Both the position numbers and the translations under genes were made by a program. Shown here in pieces: positions 52,017-59,213 of a stretch of DNA of 64,000 nucleotides (positions are counted from its first letter, which is position 1; each line of letters begins with the position of its first letter). The stretch is taken from contig CAWIMV010000001.1 in NCBI GenBank assembly GCA_963837325.1, positions 1,798,001-1,862,000 on the forward strand. Direction: 5' to 3'. The notes beneath the pieces were generated by a model that was not told where the DNA came from, did not search any database, and saw only the letters and a list, made by a program, of their open reading frames with translations. This DNA comes from CAVQKZ01 sp963837325. Lineage in GTDB: Bacteria; Actinomycetota; Actinomycetes; Mycobacteriales; Jatrophihabitantaceae.

Positions 52017-52367
52017 TCAGTCGAAGCGGACCGTGAGCAGCACGGCGGCGTCGGTGTCGGCGACGAGCGAGTGCCGTTCGCGGGGAATGGCGATCAGCTG
52101 TCCCGCCGTCAGCGCGATCACGTTCGTCGAGGACGTCAACCGGACGTCGCCACTCACGACGAACAGCGACGCGGCGGGCGGCGCGGTGTGCTCGGCGAGT
52201 TCGTGACCGGCGCGCAGAGCGATCAGCGTCGCGCGCAGACCGGGCTCGTGCAGGACCGTTTTGGCCGCGCGGCCGCCGTCATGGCTCTCGCCGGACGACG
52301 CCAACAGTTCCTGCCCGAGTTCCTGCAGAACGACGGGCGCACTCGGCGGATCCTCTTCGGTGGGCAC
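52017..52367 (-). CDS. Cupin-domain protein
   Basis: A 116-aa single-domain cupin: LIALRAGHELAEHTAPPAASLFVV is the first motif (one His and an Ala-rich stretch), ALTAGQLIAIPRERHSLVA the second with its His. The metal-binding set is reduced compared with dioxygenases, so it is probably a binding or regulatory cupin. Upstream of the SDR gene on the same strand. Confidence 0.82.
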   Translation of the reverse strand: MPTEEDPPSAPVVLQELGQELLASSGESHDGGRAAKTVLHEPGLRATLIALRAGHELAEHTAPPAASLFVVSGDVRLTSSTNVIALTAGQLIAIPRERHSLVADTDAAVLLTVRFD

Positions 52368-52465
52368 GGACCGAGCTTATCGTCGCAGGACGCTACGGAA
52401 GGCCGTAACGACTCGCGCGGCGTACGCGGTGCGCAACTGCTCGACCTGCCGGACTCATCCGACCA

Positions 52466-52744
52466 TCATCGGGGCGTCTGTTGGTGCAGCGCCAACTTCC
52501 ATCCGTCCGCGCGGCGTGCGTAGGTGCTGCTGATGAGCGCCGAGTAGGGGGTTGCGTCCCCGCGTCGCGCAGTGACCGCATACACCGCAACGGCGACGTC
52601 GTCGACCGGCTGGATGACCTGCTCGTCGGACAGCTCGTACTCCGACCAGGGTGCGCCGGACATCGCGTCGACGGCGGCCGCCCGGTCGGTCAAGACAACA
52701 GCGGCGTCGACGTCACGAGACCGCCTGCCTGCGCAGGTAGCCCG
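52466..52744 (-). pseudogene. C-terminal remnant of a SnoaL/DUF4440-like protein
   Basis: The frame SRDVDAAVVLTDRAAAVDAM, then GAPWSEYELSDEQVIQ and SSTYARRADGWKLALHQQTP is the second half of a SnoaL-like (DUF4440) domain. A stop at 52745 cuts the frame and the N-terminal 40-50 residues of the fold are absent. A TTG at 52693 could start a 75-aa product. Probably a decayed gene. Confidence 0.6.
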
Positions 52745-52935
52745 CTACACGGTGCGGATCTCATCAATTTAGAGGATGCACCGGCTTCTTGCTGCGGCGC
52801 AGTATTCGCTCGTAAGCGACTCGGGCCGCGTCCCCAGCAGTCGACGCGGAAGCTGCCTGAGAACGCGGACGTTCATGGCCGAGCTCCGGGGCGGCGCGGC
52901 CATGACTTACCCACCGCCCACGAAACGAGGTCGCT

Positions 52936-53844
52936 ATGCGAACATCCATCCTGGTGTCATCCGTGGCCGCAACGGCGCTGGCTGCCGGCGCTCTTGCGCT
53001 GGCGAGCCCGTCGGTTGCCGACACGCCGGGCATCACTGGTTACTCGGTCTCCATGGGCGCGATGACCGCGATTCCGGCCAACAGCGCGGGCGTGTCGCAG
53101 GTCGCGGACGCCTTCTGCCCGAACGGGAAGGTCGTGCTCAGCGGCGGCGTCCTCAACCACGCCGTTCGGTCAGGCATCCGCACGTCCTACCCGACCGATT
53201 CGCGCACCTGGCAGGTCGTCGTCACGCCTACGGCGAACATCGGCTACGCCCAGTGGTTCCAGACGTACGCGGTCTGTGGCGATGCCGCGTCCGTGCCGGG
53301 CTACCACCAGGTGCAGACGGGCCAGCTCGCGGTCGGACCGAACACCTACTACGGCGCGAATCTGGCCGTCGGTGACGCCTACTGCGCCGCGAACGAGTAC
53401 GTGGTGGGCGGCGGCGTCCGCAGTCACAACCCGAGCACGCTTCTCACCATTTCGCGTCCGACCAGTGACCAGCGGGCGTGGGAGGTCGAGGTTCACCTGA
53501 CCAATCCGCCGTCGTATGGCGGCGAGTACTACCAGGTTTCGGCGGTCTGCATTCCCAAGGCGGACGTGATCAATTACGCGATCGCGACCGCGACCGCGTC
53601 GACCTACGGAACCGGTCTGACCACGGCCACTCCGCAGAACTCGGCCGGTAGCCCGTACTGCGGCACCGGAACGCTGGCGGTTGCCGGTGGAGCGACGAAC
53701 CATGACCAGCAGAACGGGTACATCAGCTCGGTGATCCCGAACAGCAGCGGCAAGTACTGGGTGGTCTCCGATTACGACACGGCCCCTCCCTCGTACGGCG
53801 AGTACTTCCTGCCGGTGGGGGTCTGCGTGAGCGCCACGGCGTAG
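52936..53844 (+). CDS. Secreted protein of three tandem Cys-containing repeats
   Basis: A 302-aa protein with a Sec signal (about 1-29, cleaved after SVA). The mature part has three homologous units of about 85-95 residues, each running from a Cys after an aromatic or small residue (FCPNG, YCAAN, YCGTG) through a VxxGGxxxH core to a W-V block and ending in Y/V-AVC or GVC. Each unit thus has two Cys, probably one disulfide. I do not recognise the family. AGGT lies upstream of the ATG; a strong hairpin follows, so it is transcribed alone. Confidence 0.85.
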   Translation: MRTSILVSSVAATALAAGALALASPSVADTPGITGYSVSMGAMTAIPANSAGVSQVADAFCPNGKVVLSGGVLNHAVRSGIRTSYPTDSRTWQVVVTPTANIGYAQWFQTYAVCGDAASVPGYHQVQTGQLAVGPNTYYGANLAVGDAYCAANEYVVGGGVRSHNPSTLLTISRPTSDQRAWEVEVHLTNPPSYGGEYYQVSAVCIPKADVINYAIATATASTYGTGLTTATPQNSAGSPYCGTGTLAVAGGATNHDQQNGYISSVIPNSSGKYWVVSDYDTAPPSYGEYFLPVGVCVSATA

Positions 53845-53876
53845 GTCTGGTGCCGCTCGTAGATCCTTCCGCTACA

Positions 53877-53909
53877 CAGCAGCCCGGCCTCCTCGGGGCC
53901 GGGCTGCTG
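53877..53909 (+). terminator. Hairpin terminator after the repeat protein gene
   Basis: CAGCAGCCCGGCC and its exact complement (13 bp) around a 7-base loop, 33 bases after the stop codon. No T-run, but the stem is very stable. Confidence 0.8.
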
Positions 53910-53940
53910 CCTGTGCGCTCGGCCTCAGGCCTCGATCGCG

Positions 53941-54357
53941 TTGCGCGGTCGGTTCCGACAAGGGACGTGCCCGAGACGCTCGAAAGTCGAAGACTCGGGT
54001 CTTCATGGTGGCGATATAGAGCAACCCGAGTGGACGCCGCCGAACGCGCCCTCACCCGTTACCCGTCCGGCTGGCTGGTATCCCGACGACTACGGCGTGG
54101 TCCGGTTCTGGGACGGCAACGCCTGGACTCAGCACATCGCGCCGCCACCGATGCACCCTCAGCAGCAGCCAATGCAGCAGGCGGCCTATGCGCCCGTGCC
54201 GCACCGGATGGTCACGAAGACGCGCAAGCACACGTCGCACACCTTCCACCTGATCATGACGATCCTGACGGCCGGTGCCTGGGGCTTGTTCGTGTGGCTG
54301 CCGATCACGATCTACAACTCGATGCGCCACGACAAACACGTCACCCGCGTCTACTGA
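53941..54357 (+). CDS. DUF2510-type small membrane protein (start uncertain)
   Basis: The frame has a DUF2510 segment (AGWYPDDYGVVRFWDGNAWTQH) and a C-terminal hydrophobic stretch (FHLIMTILTAGAWGLFVWLP) with a basic end. Up to 138 aa are open from TTG at 53941, but no start with a good SD is in frame; an ATG at 54005 leads to a stop. The true start may be lost, or translation begins at a rare codon. The gene lies directly before another small envelope protein gene. Confidence 0.6.
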   Translation: MRGRFRQGTCPRRSKVEDSGLHGGDIEQPEWTPPNAPSPVTRPAGWYPDDYGVVRFWDGNAWTQHIAPPPMHPQQQPMQQAAYAPVPHRMVTKTRKHTSHTFHLIMTILTAGAWGLFVWLPITIYNSMRHDKHVTRVY

Positions 54358-54388
54358 CTGCCGCCCGGCAAGTCCAGGGAGGTCAACC

Positions 54389-54904
54389 ATGACCTACGCA
54401 CCGCCGCCACCGCCGCCACCGCCAAATTTCGCCTCAGGCGGTCGTTCTAAGCGGCAGTGGTGGAAGGCGATCTGGGTGCTCCCGGCGATCGCGCTGACCG
54501 TCGGCATCGGGATCGGCGCCGCCGGCGGGAAGACTACGACAAAGAAGGTCGCAGGACCGACGACCAGCGTGACGGCAACTGCGACAGCAACAATGACGGC
54601 AACGACCACGCCGACGAAGGTCATAGCAACCCGGACGAGGACCGCGACAATCACCTACACACCACCGCCGCCCAAGGCATTCGGGGACGGCACTTACGTC
54701 GTCGGCACCGAGATCCACCCGGGGACTTACCACGCCGACGGCGGGTCGGGCTACTGCGCCTGGGTTCGACTGAGCAACCTCAGCGGCAGTAGCGGAATCA
54801 TCGACTTGGGGAACAGCTCCGGCGGGCCACTCACGGTGGAGATTTTGCCGAGCGACAAGGGCTTCGAGGTGCAGGGCGACTGCACGTTCCATCGCACGGG
54901 CTAA
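54389..54904 (+). CDS. Membrane-anchored small protein with Thr-rich linker
   Basis: A 171-aa protein: a Pro-rich N-terminus (MTYAPPPPPPPPNF), one transmembrane helix (WKAIWVLPAIALTVGIGIG), a Thr/Ala-rich linker of about 50 residues and a C-terminal domain (DGTYVVGTEIHPGTYHADGG, then CAWVRLSNL and FEVQGDCTF) with two Cys, a pattern common in exported actinobacterial proteins of unknown function. AGGGAGG precedes the ATG. Confidence 0.8.
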   Translation: MTYAPPPPPPPPNFASGGRSKRQWWKAIWVLPAIALTVGIGIGAAGGKTTTKKVAGPTTSVTATATATMTATTTPTKVIATRTRTATITYTPPPPKAFGDGTYVVGTEIHPGTYHADGGSGYCAWVRLSNLSGSSGIIDLGNSSGGPLTVEILPSDKGFEVQGDCTFHRTG

Positions 54905-54991
54905 GACTCGAAGGGGCCACCTACAAGCGGGCCAAAGCAGGCCGGACATTCAACGGCGATCAGTGAGGATGCGCTGCGGTACAACTGGCAC

Positions 54992-55527
54992 GTGAAGGAG
55001 ATCCCCGGACTGCCACCGCTTGAAGAGACATGCCGAGTAGCCCACCAACTGATCCGGTCGTGGGATAGCTTCGCCGATCAGCAGGCCATGGAGATCAAGT
55101 CCGCTGGGGCAGAGCGCTTTTTCGTTGCATACGGCCTCAGCGCTCACACTCACCGAATCGCCGTGGCCGCCTACGAGCTCATCGGCCAAGACAAGGCGCT
55201 CGAGGCGGTCCCAATCGTCCGATCCATGTTCGAGGCCGCGTTGACCGCCCACTGGGTCGCCCAGATCGACGGTGCCGCGGAGGCGTTCTTCAATGAGCAG
55301 ACACGGCAGCGGAGGAATCTCTTTGAAGGAATCCCGGCCCTGGGAATCGCGTCGATTACTCCTGCGGAGATCGAGACTGCCAAGGCGGCTCTGGACGAGA
55401 TGGAGAAGCTGGAGTCGAACGCCAGCACGAGCTTCGAGGCGATCTGTGCCGACCTCGCCCCAGGGGGCGACAGCGCATACACGCAGTATCGGATGATGTG
55501 CCAACTGACGCACGCATCAGCCTTCCT

Positions 55528-55549
<22 letters not shown>
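54992..55549 (+). CDS. DUF5677-like helical protein, truncated at a tRNA gene
   Basis: A 185-aa helical protein (ELIGQDKALEAVPIVRSMFEAALTAHWV region, shown in outline as residues 62-89; QYRMMCQLTHASAF near the end) resembling DUF5677, whose members are usually about 250 aa. The frame runs into the tRNA-Val gene and stops inside it, 22 bases past its 3' end. Base use is less GC-biased than in neighbours. It may be the remnant of a gene cut by insertion or deletion at the tRNA. Confidence 0.65.
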
Positions 55550-55602
<53 letters not shown>

Positions 55603-55637
55603 TTATGTGCACCGCGCTGCGGTGGTTGTGAAACGCG

Positions 55638-55709
55638 AGGCGGCGGCGGGAATCGAACCCGCGTACAGGGCTTTGCAGGCCCTTGCCTAAGCCACTCGGC
55701 CACGCCGCC
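55638..55709 (-). tRNA. tRNA-Cys(GCA)
   Basis: Minus strand: acceptor GGCGGCG/CGCCGCC, anticodon loop CTGCAAA (anticodon GCA), T-arm GCGGG-TTCGATT-CCCGC, discriminator T. CCA is not encoded. Confidence 0.94.
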
Positions 55710-55773
55710 GGAGTCCGGCAAACCCTGATCACCCAGCGCGCCCGCGACGCGGAAGCGTCGAGGCGATGCCTCG

Positions 55774-55846
55774 AGCGGACGACGGGATTCGAACCCGCGA
55801 CCCTCACCTTGGCAAGGTGATGCGCTACCAGCTGCGCTACGTCCGC
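55774..55846 (-). tRNA. tRNA-Gly(GCC)
   Basis: Minus strand: acceptor GCGGACG paired with CGTCCGC, anticodon loop TTGCCAA (anticodon GCC), T-loop TTCGAAT, discriminator T. CCA is not encoded. Confidence 0.94.
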
Positions 55847-55927
55847 GTTACCGACGGCCAGAAACCGTGCCGTCTGCCGGTCAGTGACTCTATCGGACAG
55901 CGGAGGACCGATCCAAACCGGCGGCCG

Positions 55928-56539
55928 TCACTGCTGGCCGCCTATGGCCGCTGCCCGGCGGCCCTGCAGTCGCTCCCACAGGGCGCCTACCTGCTCTGCC
56001 AGGGCGTCGCGCGAGCCGTTGTTGTCGATGAGTTCGGTCGCCACAGCCCGGCGCTGCTCGTCGCTGGCTTGGGCCGCCATGCGGGCTCGGGCGTCGTGCT
56101 CGGACAATCCGCGCTCGGCCAGCCGGGCCAGCCGCGTCGCGACCTCGGCCTCGACGACGACCACGGCGTCGTAACCCGCCGCCAGGTTGCCCTCGACCAG
56201 CAGCGGTACGTCGAAGACCACGATCGCGTCGTCGGGGATAGCGGCCAGGACCTGGGCCGCGCGCCGGCCGACCAATGGATGGACGATCGCGTTCAGGTCA
56301 CGCCGGGCGTCGTCGTCGGCAAACACGATGGCAGCCAGTGCCGGCCGGTCGAGGCTGCCCTCGTCGGCCACCACGGCGGGGCCGAACCGGGCTACGACGG
56401 CCGCATACCCCGGCTTCCCCTGCTCGACCACTTCGCGGGCGATCGCGTCGGCGTCGACGATCACGGCACCGTGCTCGGCGAGCAGTCCCGCCACTGTGCT
56501 CTTGCCCGATCCGACGCCGCCGGTCAGTCCCACCTTCAC
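55928..56539 (-). CDS. coaE: Dephospho-CoA kinase
   Basis: A 203-aa kinase with P-loop GLTGGVGSGKST at the N-terminus, DADAIAREVV, and the lid segment VVFDVPLLVEG. It phosphorylates dephospho-CoA, the last step of CoA synthesis. GTG at 56539 is chosen as it places the P-loop at the normal position. It follows rpsA on the same strand as in many Actinobacteria, separated by a large palindrome. Confidence 0.93.
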   Translation of the reverse strand: MKVGLTGGVGSGKSTVAGLLAEHGAVIVDADAIAREVVEQGKPGYAAVVARFGPAVVADEGSLDRPALAAIVFADDDARRDLNAIVHPLVGRRAAQVLAAIPDDAIVVFDVPLLVEGNLAAGYDAVVVVEAEVATRLARLAERGLSEHDARARMAAQASDEQRRAVATELIDNNGSRDALAEQVGALWERLQGRRAAAIGGQQ

Positions 56540-56575
56540 CCTGCGGACCCTACCGACCGACCGCACCACGCACTC

Positions 56576-56642
56576 GGGTGACGTATTCACATGATCAGAG
56601 ACGGCGAATTCCGCCGTCTCTGATCATCGAGATACGTCACCC
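56576..56642. repeat. 67-bp near-perfect palindrome between rpsA and coaE
   Basis: Inner 16-bp perfect arms (ATGATCAGAGACGGCG and complement) around AATTC, then a 4-base mismatch on each side, then 11-bp perfect outer arms (GGGTGACGTAT/ATACGTCACCC). It lies 20 bases after the rpsA stop. The inner stem would act as a terminator; the outer arms make it larger than needed and suggest a mobile palindromic element or a regulator site. Confidence 0.85.
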
Positions 56643-56661
56643 AACCGGGGACTGCTGTGGG

Positions 56662-58119
56662 CTAGCGGCCGGCGAGCTTCTCGCGCAGCGCCGCCAGCGC
56701 CTCGTCCGAGGCGAGCGTGCCGTTCGACTCGGGCTCCTCCGACGTGTAGGAGCTGGCCTCGCCCGTCTCGGACGCAGCGTCGGCGTCGGCCTTCTTGGCG
56801 TCCTCCTGCTGCTTGCGGTGCGCCTCGAAGCGCTCGCGCGCCGCGGCATAGCGCTTCTCCCACGCCTCGCGCTGGGCGTCGTACCCCGGCAGCCATTCCT
56901 GCGTGTCAGGGTCGAAGCCCTCGGGGTAGATGTAGTTGCCCTTGTCGTCGTACTGGGCTTCCATGCCGTACTGCGCCGGGTCGAAGGACTCGTCGCCGAG
57001 TACGCCCTCGTTGGCCTGCTTCAGCGACAGCGAGATGCGCCGGCGCTCGAGGTCGATGTCGATCACCTTGACCAGCAAGTCGTCGCCGACCTGCACGACC
57101 TGCTCGGGGATCTCGACGTGGCGCTCGGCCAGTTCGGAGATGTGCACCAGGCCTTCGATGCCGTCCTGGACGCGGACGAACGCACCAAACGGAACCAACT
57201 TCGTGACCTTGCCCGGTACGACCTGGCCGATCTGGTGGGTGCGGGCGAACTGGCGCCACGGGTCTTCCTGCGTCGCCTTGAGCGACAGCGAGACCCGCTC
57301 GCGGTCGAGGTCGATGTCGAGCACCTCGACGGTGACTTCCTGACCGACTTCGACGACCTCACTCGGGTGGTCGATGTGCTTCCAGGACAGCTCCGAGACG
57401 TGCACCAGACCGTCGACGCCGCCGAGGTCGACGAATGCACCGAAGTTGACGATGGAGGAGACCACGCCGGTGCGCACCTGGCCCTTGGCCAGCTTGTTGA
57501 GGAAGTCGCTGCGGACCTCCGACTGCGTCTGCTCCAGCCAGGCTCGGCGCGACAGCACCACGTTGTTGCGATTCTTGTCGAGTTCGATGATCTTGGCCTC
57601 GAGCGTCTTGCCCACATAGGGCTGCAGATCGCGTACCCGGCGCATTTCGACGAGCGACGCGGGCAGGAAGCCGCGCAAGCCGATGTCGATGATCAGGCCG
57701 CCCTTGACGACCTCGATCACCGTGCCTTCGACGACCTCGTCGTTCTCCTTCTTCTGCTCGATCGTGCCCCAGGCGCGCTCGTACTGGGCGCGCTTCTTGG
57801 ACAGGATCAGCCGGCCTTCCTTGTCCTCCTTCTGGAGAACCAGGGCCTCGACGGCGTCGCCGACGCTGACGACCTCGTTCGGGTCGACGTCATGCTTGAT
57901 CGACAGCTCTCGAGAGGGAATGACACCCTCGGTCTTGTAGCCGATGTCGAGCAGAACCTCGTCGCGGTCGACCTTGACGATGGTGCCTTCGACGATGTCG
58001 CCATCGTTGAAGTACTTGATCGTCAGATCGATGGCGGCGAGGAAGTCATCGGCGGAGCCGACGTCGTTGATGGCAACTTGCGGGGTAGTCGAGGTCGGAG
58101 CTTCGGCGGTAGAGGTCAT
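56662..58119 (-). CDS. rpsA: 30S ribosomal protein S1
   Basis: A 485-aa protein with four S1 domains, for example EGTIVKVDRDEVLLDIGYKT, GTVIEVVKGGLIIDIGLRGF, TGVVSSIVNFGAFVDLGGVDG and GKVTKLVPFGAFVRVQDGIEG, each also recognisable by its SR or SELS segment. Four domains and an Ala/Asp/Glu-rich tail are the usual actinobacterial form. It binds mRNA on the 30S subunit. The ATG at 58119 follows a leader of about 230 bases shared with the divergent methyltransferase gene. Confidence 0.97.
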   Translation of the reverse strand: MTSTAEAPTSTTPQVAINDVGSADDFLAAIDLTIKYFNDGDIVEGTIVKVDRDEVLLDIGYKTEGVIPSRELSIKHDVDPNEVVSVGDAVEALVLQKEDKEGRLILSKKRAQYERAWGTIEQKKENDEVVEGTVIEVVKGGLIIDIGLRGFLPASLVEMRRVRDLQPYVGKTLEAKIIELDKNRNNVVLSRRAWLEQTQSEVRSDFLNKLAKGQVRTGVVSSIVNFGAFVDLGGVDGLVHVSELSWKHIDHPSEVVEVGQEVTVEVLDIDLDRERVSLSLKATQEDPWRQFARTHQIGQVVPGKVTKLVPFGAFVRVQDGIEGLVHISELAERHVEIPEQVVQVGDDLLVKVIDIDLERRRISLSLKQANEGVLGDESFDPAQYGMEAQYDDKGNYIYPEGFDPDTQEWLPGYDAQREAWEKRYAAARERFEAHRKQQEDAKKADADAASETGEASSYTSEEPESNGTLASDEALAALREKLAGR

Positions 58120-58352
58120 TGAGTAGGTGAATCCTGACAGTTTGTAGACGTGGCTGCGGACATGCCCAATCGCCGAATCAATGGCTAACCGACGAGCGGC
58201 CTACTCCATGTCGAGGCCACAGACCTGTTCCGCGCCGTCCAGCCTACTCCAGAGCCGGTATTACGGCGAAATTGCGGTCTTTTCGTTGCCCGTGCAGGGT
58301 CGTGGCCCGCTGGGGGTGCGACGCCAACCGGACGGGCTGGCAGGATCGCCGG

Positions 58353-59177
58353 GTGAGCGAGATACCCCAGGCGGTGGGCGTGACCCGCCGCGACGAGGAC
58401 GCGACCACAACCGCCCGCACCAACCGTCGTTGGTGGGACAGCGATGCCGACAGCTACCACGCCATCCACGGGTCATTCCTCGGCGTGGCCGATTTCGTCT
58501 GGTCGCCGGAGCGCCTGCGCGAGGCCGACGCGCACCTGCTGGGCGATGTCGCCGGGAAGCTGGTTCTCGAAGTGGGCTGCGGTTCGGCGATGTGCTCGCG
58601 GTGGCTGGCCCGCGCGGGCGCTCGGCCGGTCGCCTTCGACATCTCCGCCGGCATGCTGCGCCACGCTCGCGTCGGGTCGGCCAATACCGGCATCGCCGTC
58701 CCGCTCGTGCAGGCCGACGCGCAGTATCTGCCCTTCGCGTCGGCGGCATTCGACGTTGCGTTCACCGCCTTCGGTGCCGTGCCGTTCGTCCAGGACTCGG
58801 CCCGGGTCATGCGGGAGGTGGCGCGGGTGTTGCGTCGCGGCGGCCGATGGGTCTTTGCCACGACGCATCCGCTGCGCTGGTCGTTCCCGGACGACCCCGG
58901 GCCGGCCGGCCTGACCGCAACCATGCCCTACTGGGACCGCACGCCGTACGTCGAATACGCCGAGAACGGCGAGGCGACCTATATCGAGCACCACCGCACA
59001 CTGGGCGATCGGGTCCGCGAGATCGCCGGAGCGGGCTTCGTCCTGCGCGACATCGTCGAGCCGGAGTGGCCGACCGGACACGCTGAGGAATGGGGTCAGT
59101 GGTCGCCCCTGCGTGGTGCGATCCTGCCTGGCACCGCGATCTACGTCTGCGAACTCCCCGTCCCGGATTCGCGGTAG
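58353..59177 (+). CDS. Class I SAM-dependent methyltransferase
   Basis: A 274-aa methyltransferase: VLEVGCGSAMCSRWLA is motif I, AFDISAGML motif II, ADAQYLPFASAAFDVAF motif III-IV, and LRRGGRWVFATTHPLRW the post-IV block. The N-terminal WWDSDADSYHAIHG is typical for a conserved actinobacterial family next to rpsA/polA. GTG at 58353 is chosen by alignment; no strong SD. Substrate unknown. Confidence 0.88.
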   Translation: MSEIPQAVGVTRRDEDATTTARTNRRWWDSDADSYHAIHGSFLGVADFVWSPERLREADAHLLGDVAGKLVLEVGCGSAMCSRWLARAGARPVAFDISAGMLRHARVGSANTGIAVPLVQADAQYLPFASAAFDVAFTAFGAVPFVQDSARVMREVARVLRRGGRWVFATTHPLRWSFPDDPGPAGLTATMPYWDRTPYVEYAENGEATYIEHHRTLGDRVREIAGAGFVLRDIVEPEWPTGHAEEWGQWSPLRGAILPGTAIYVCELPVPDSR

Positions 59178-59213
59178 TCGCCCGCTGGGGGCGCATCGTC
59201 GCAGCGACGCGGA

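Noticed and set aside
52764..53036. 90-codon minus-strand frame before and into the secreted repeat protein gene
   Set aside because: No family resemblance, overlaps the signal peptide of a clear gene and lacks a ribosome site.
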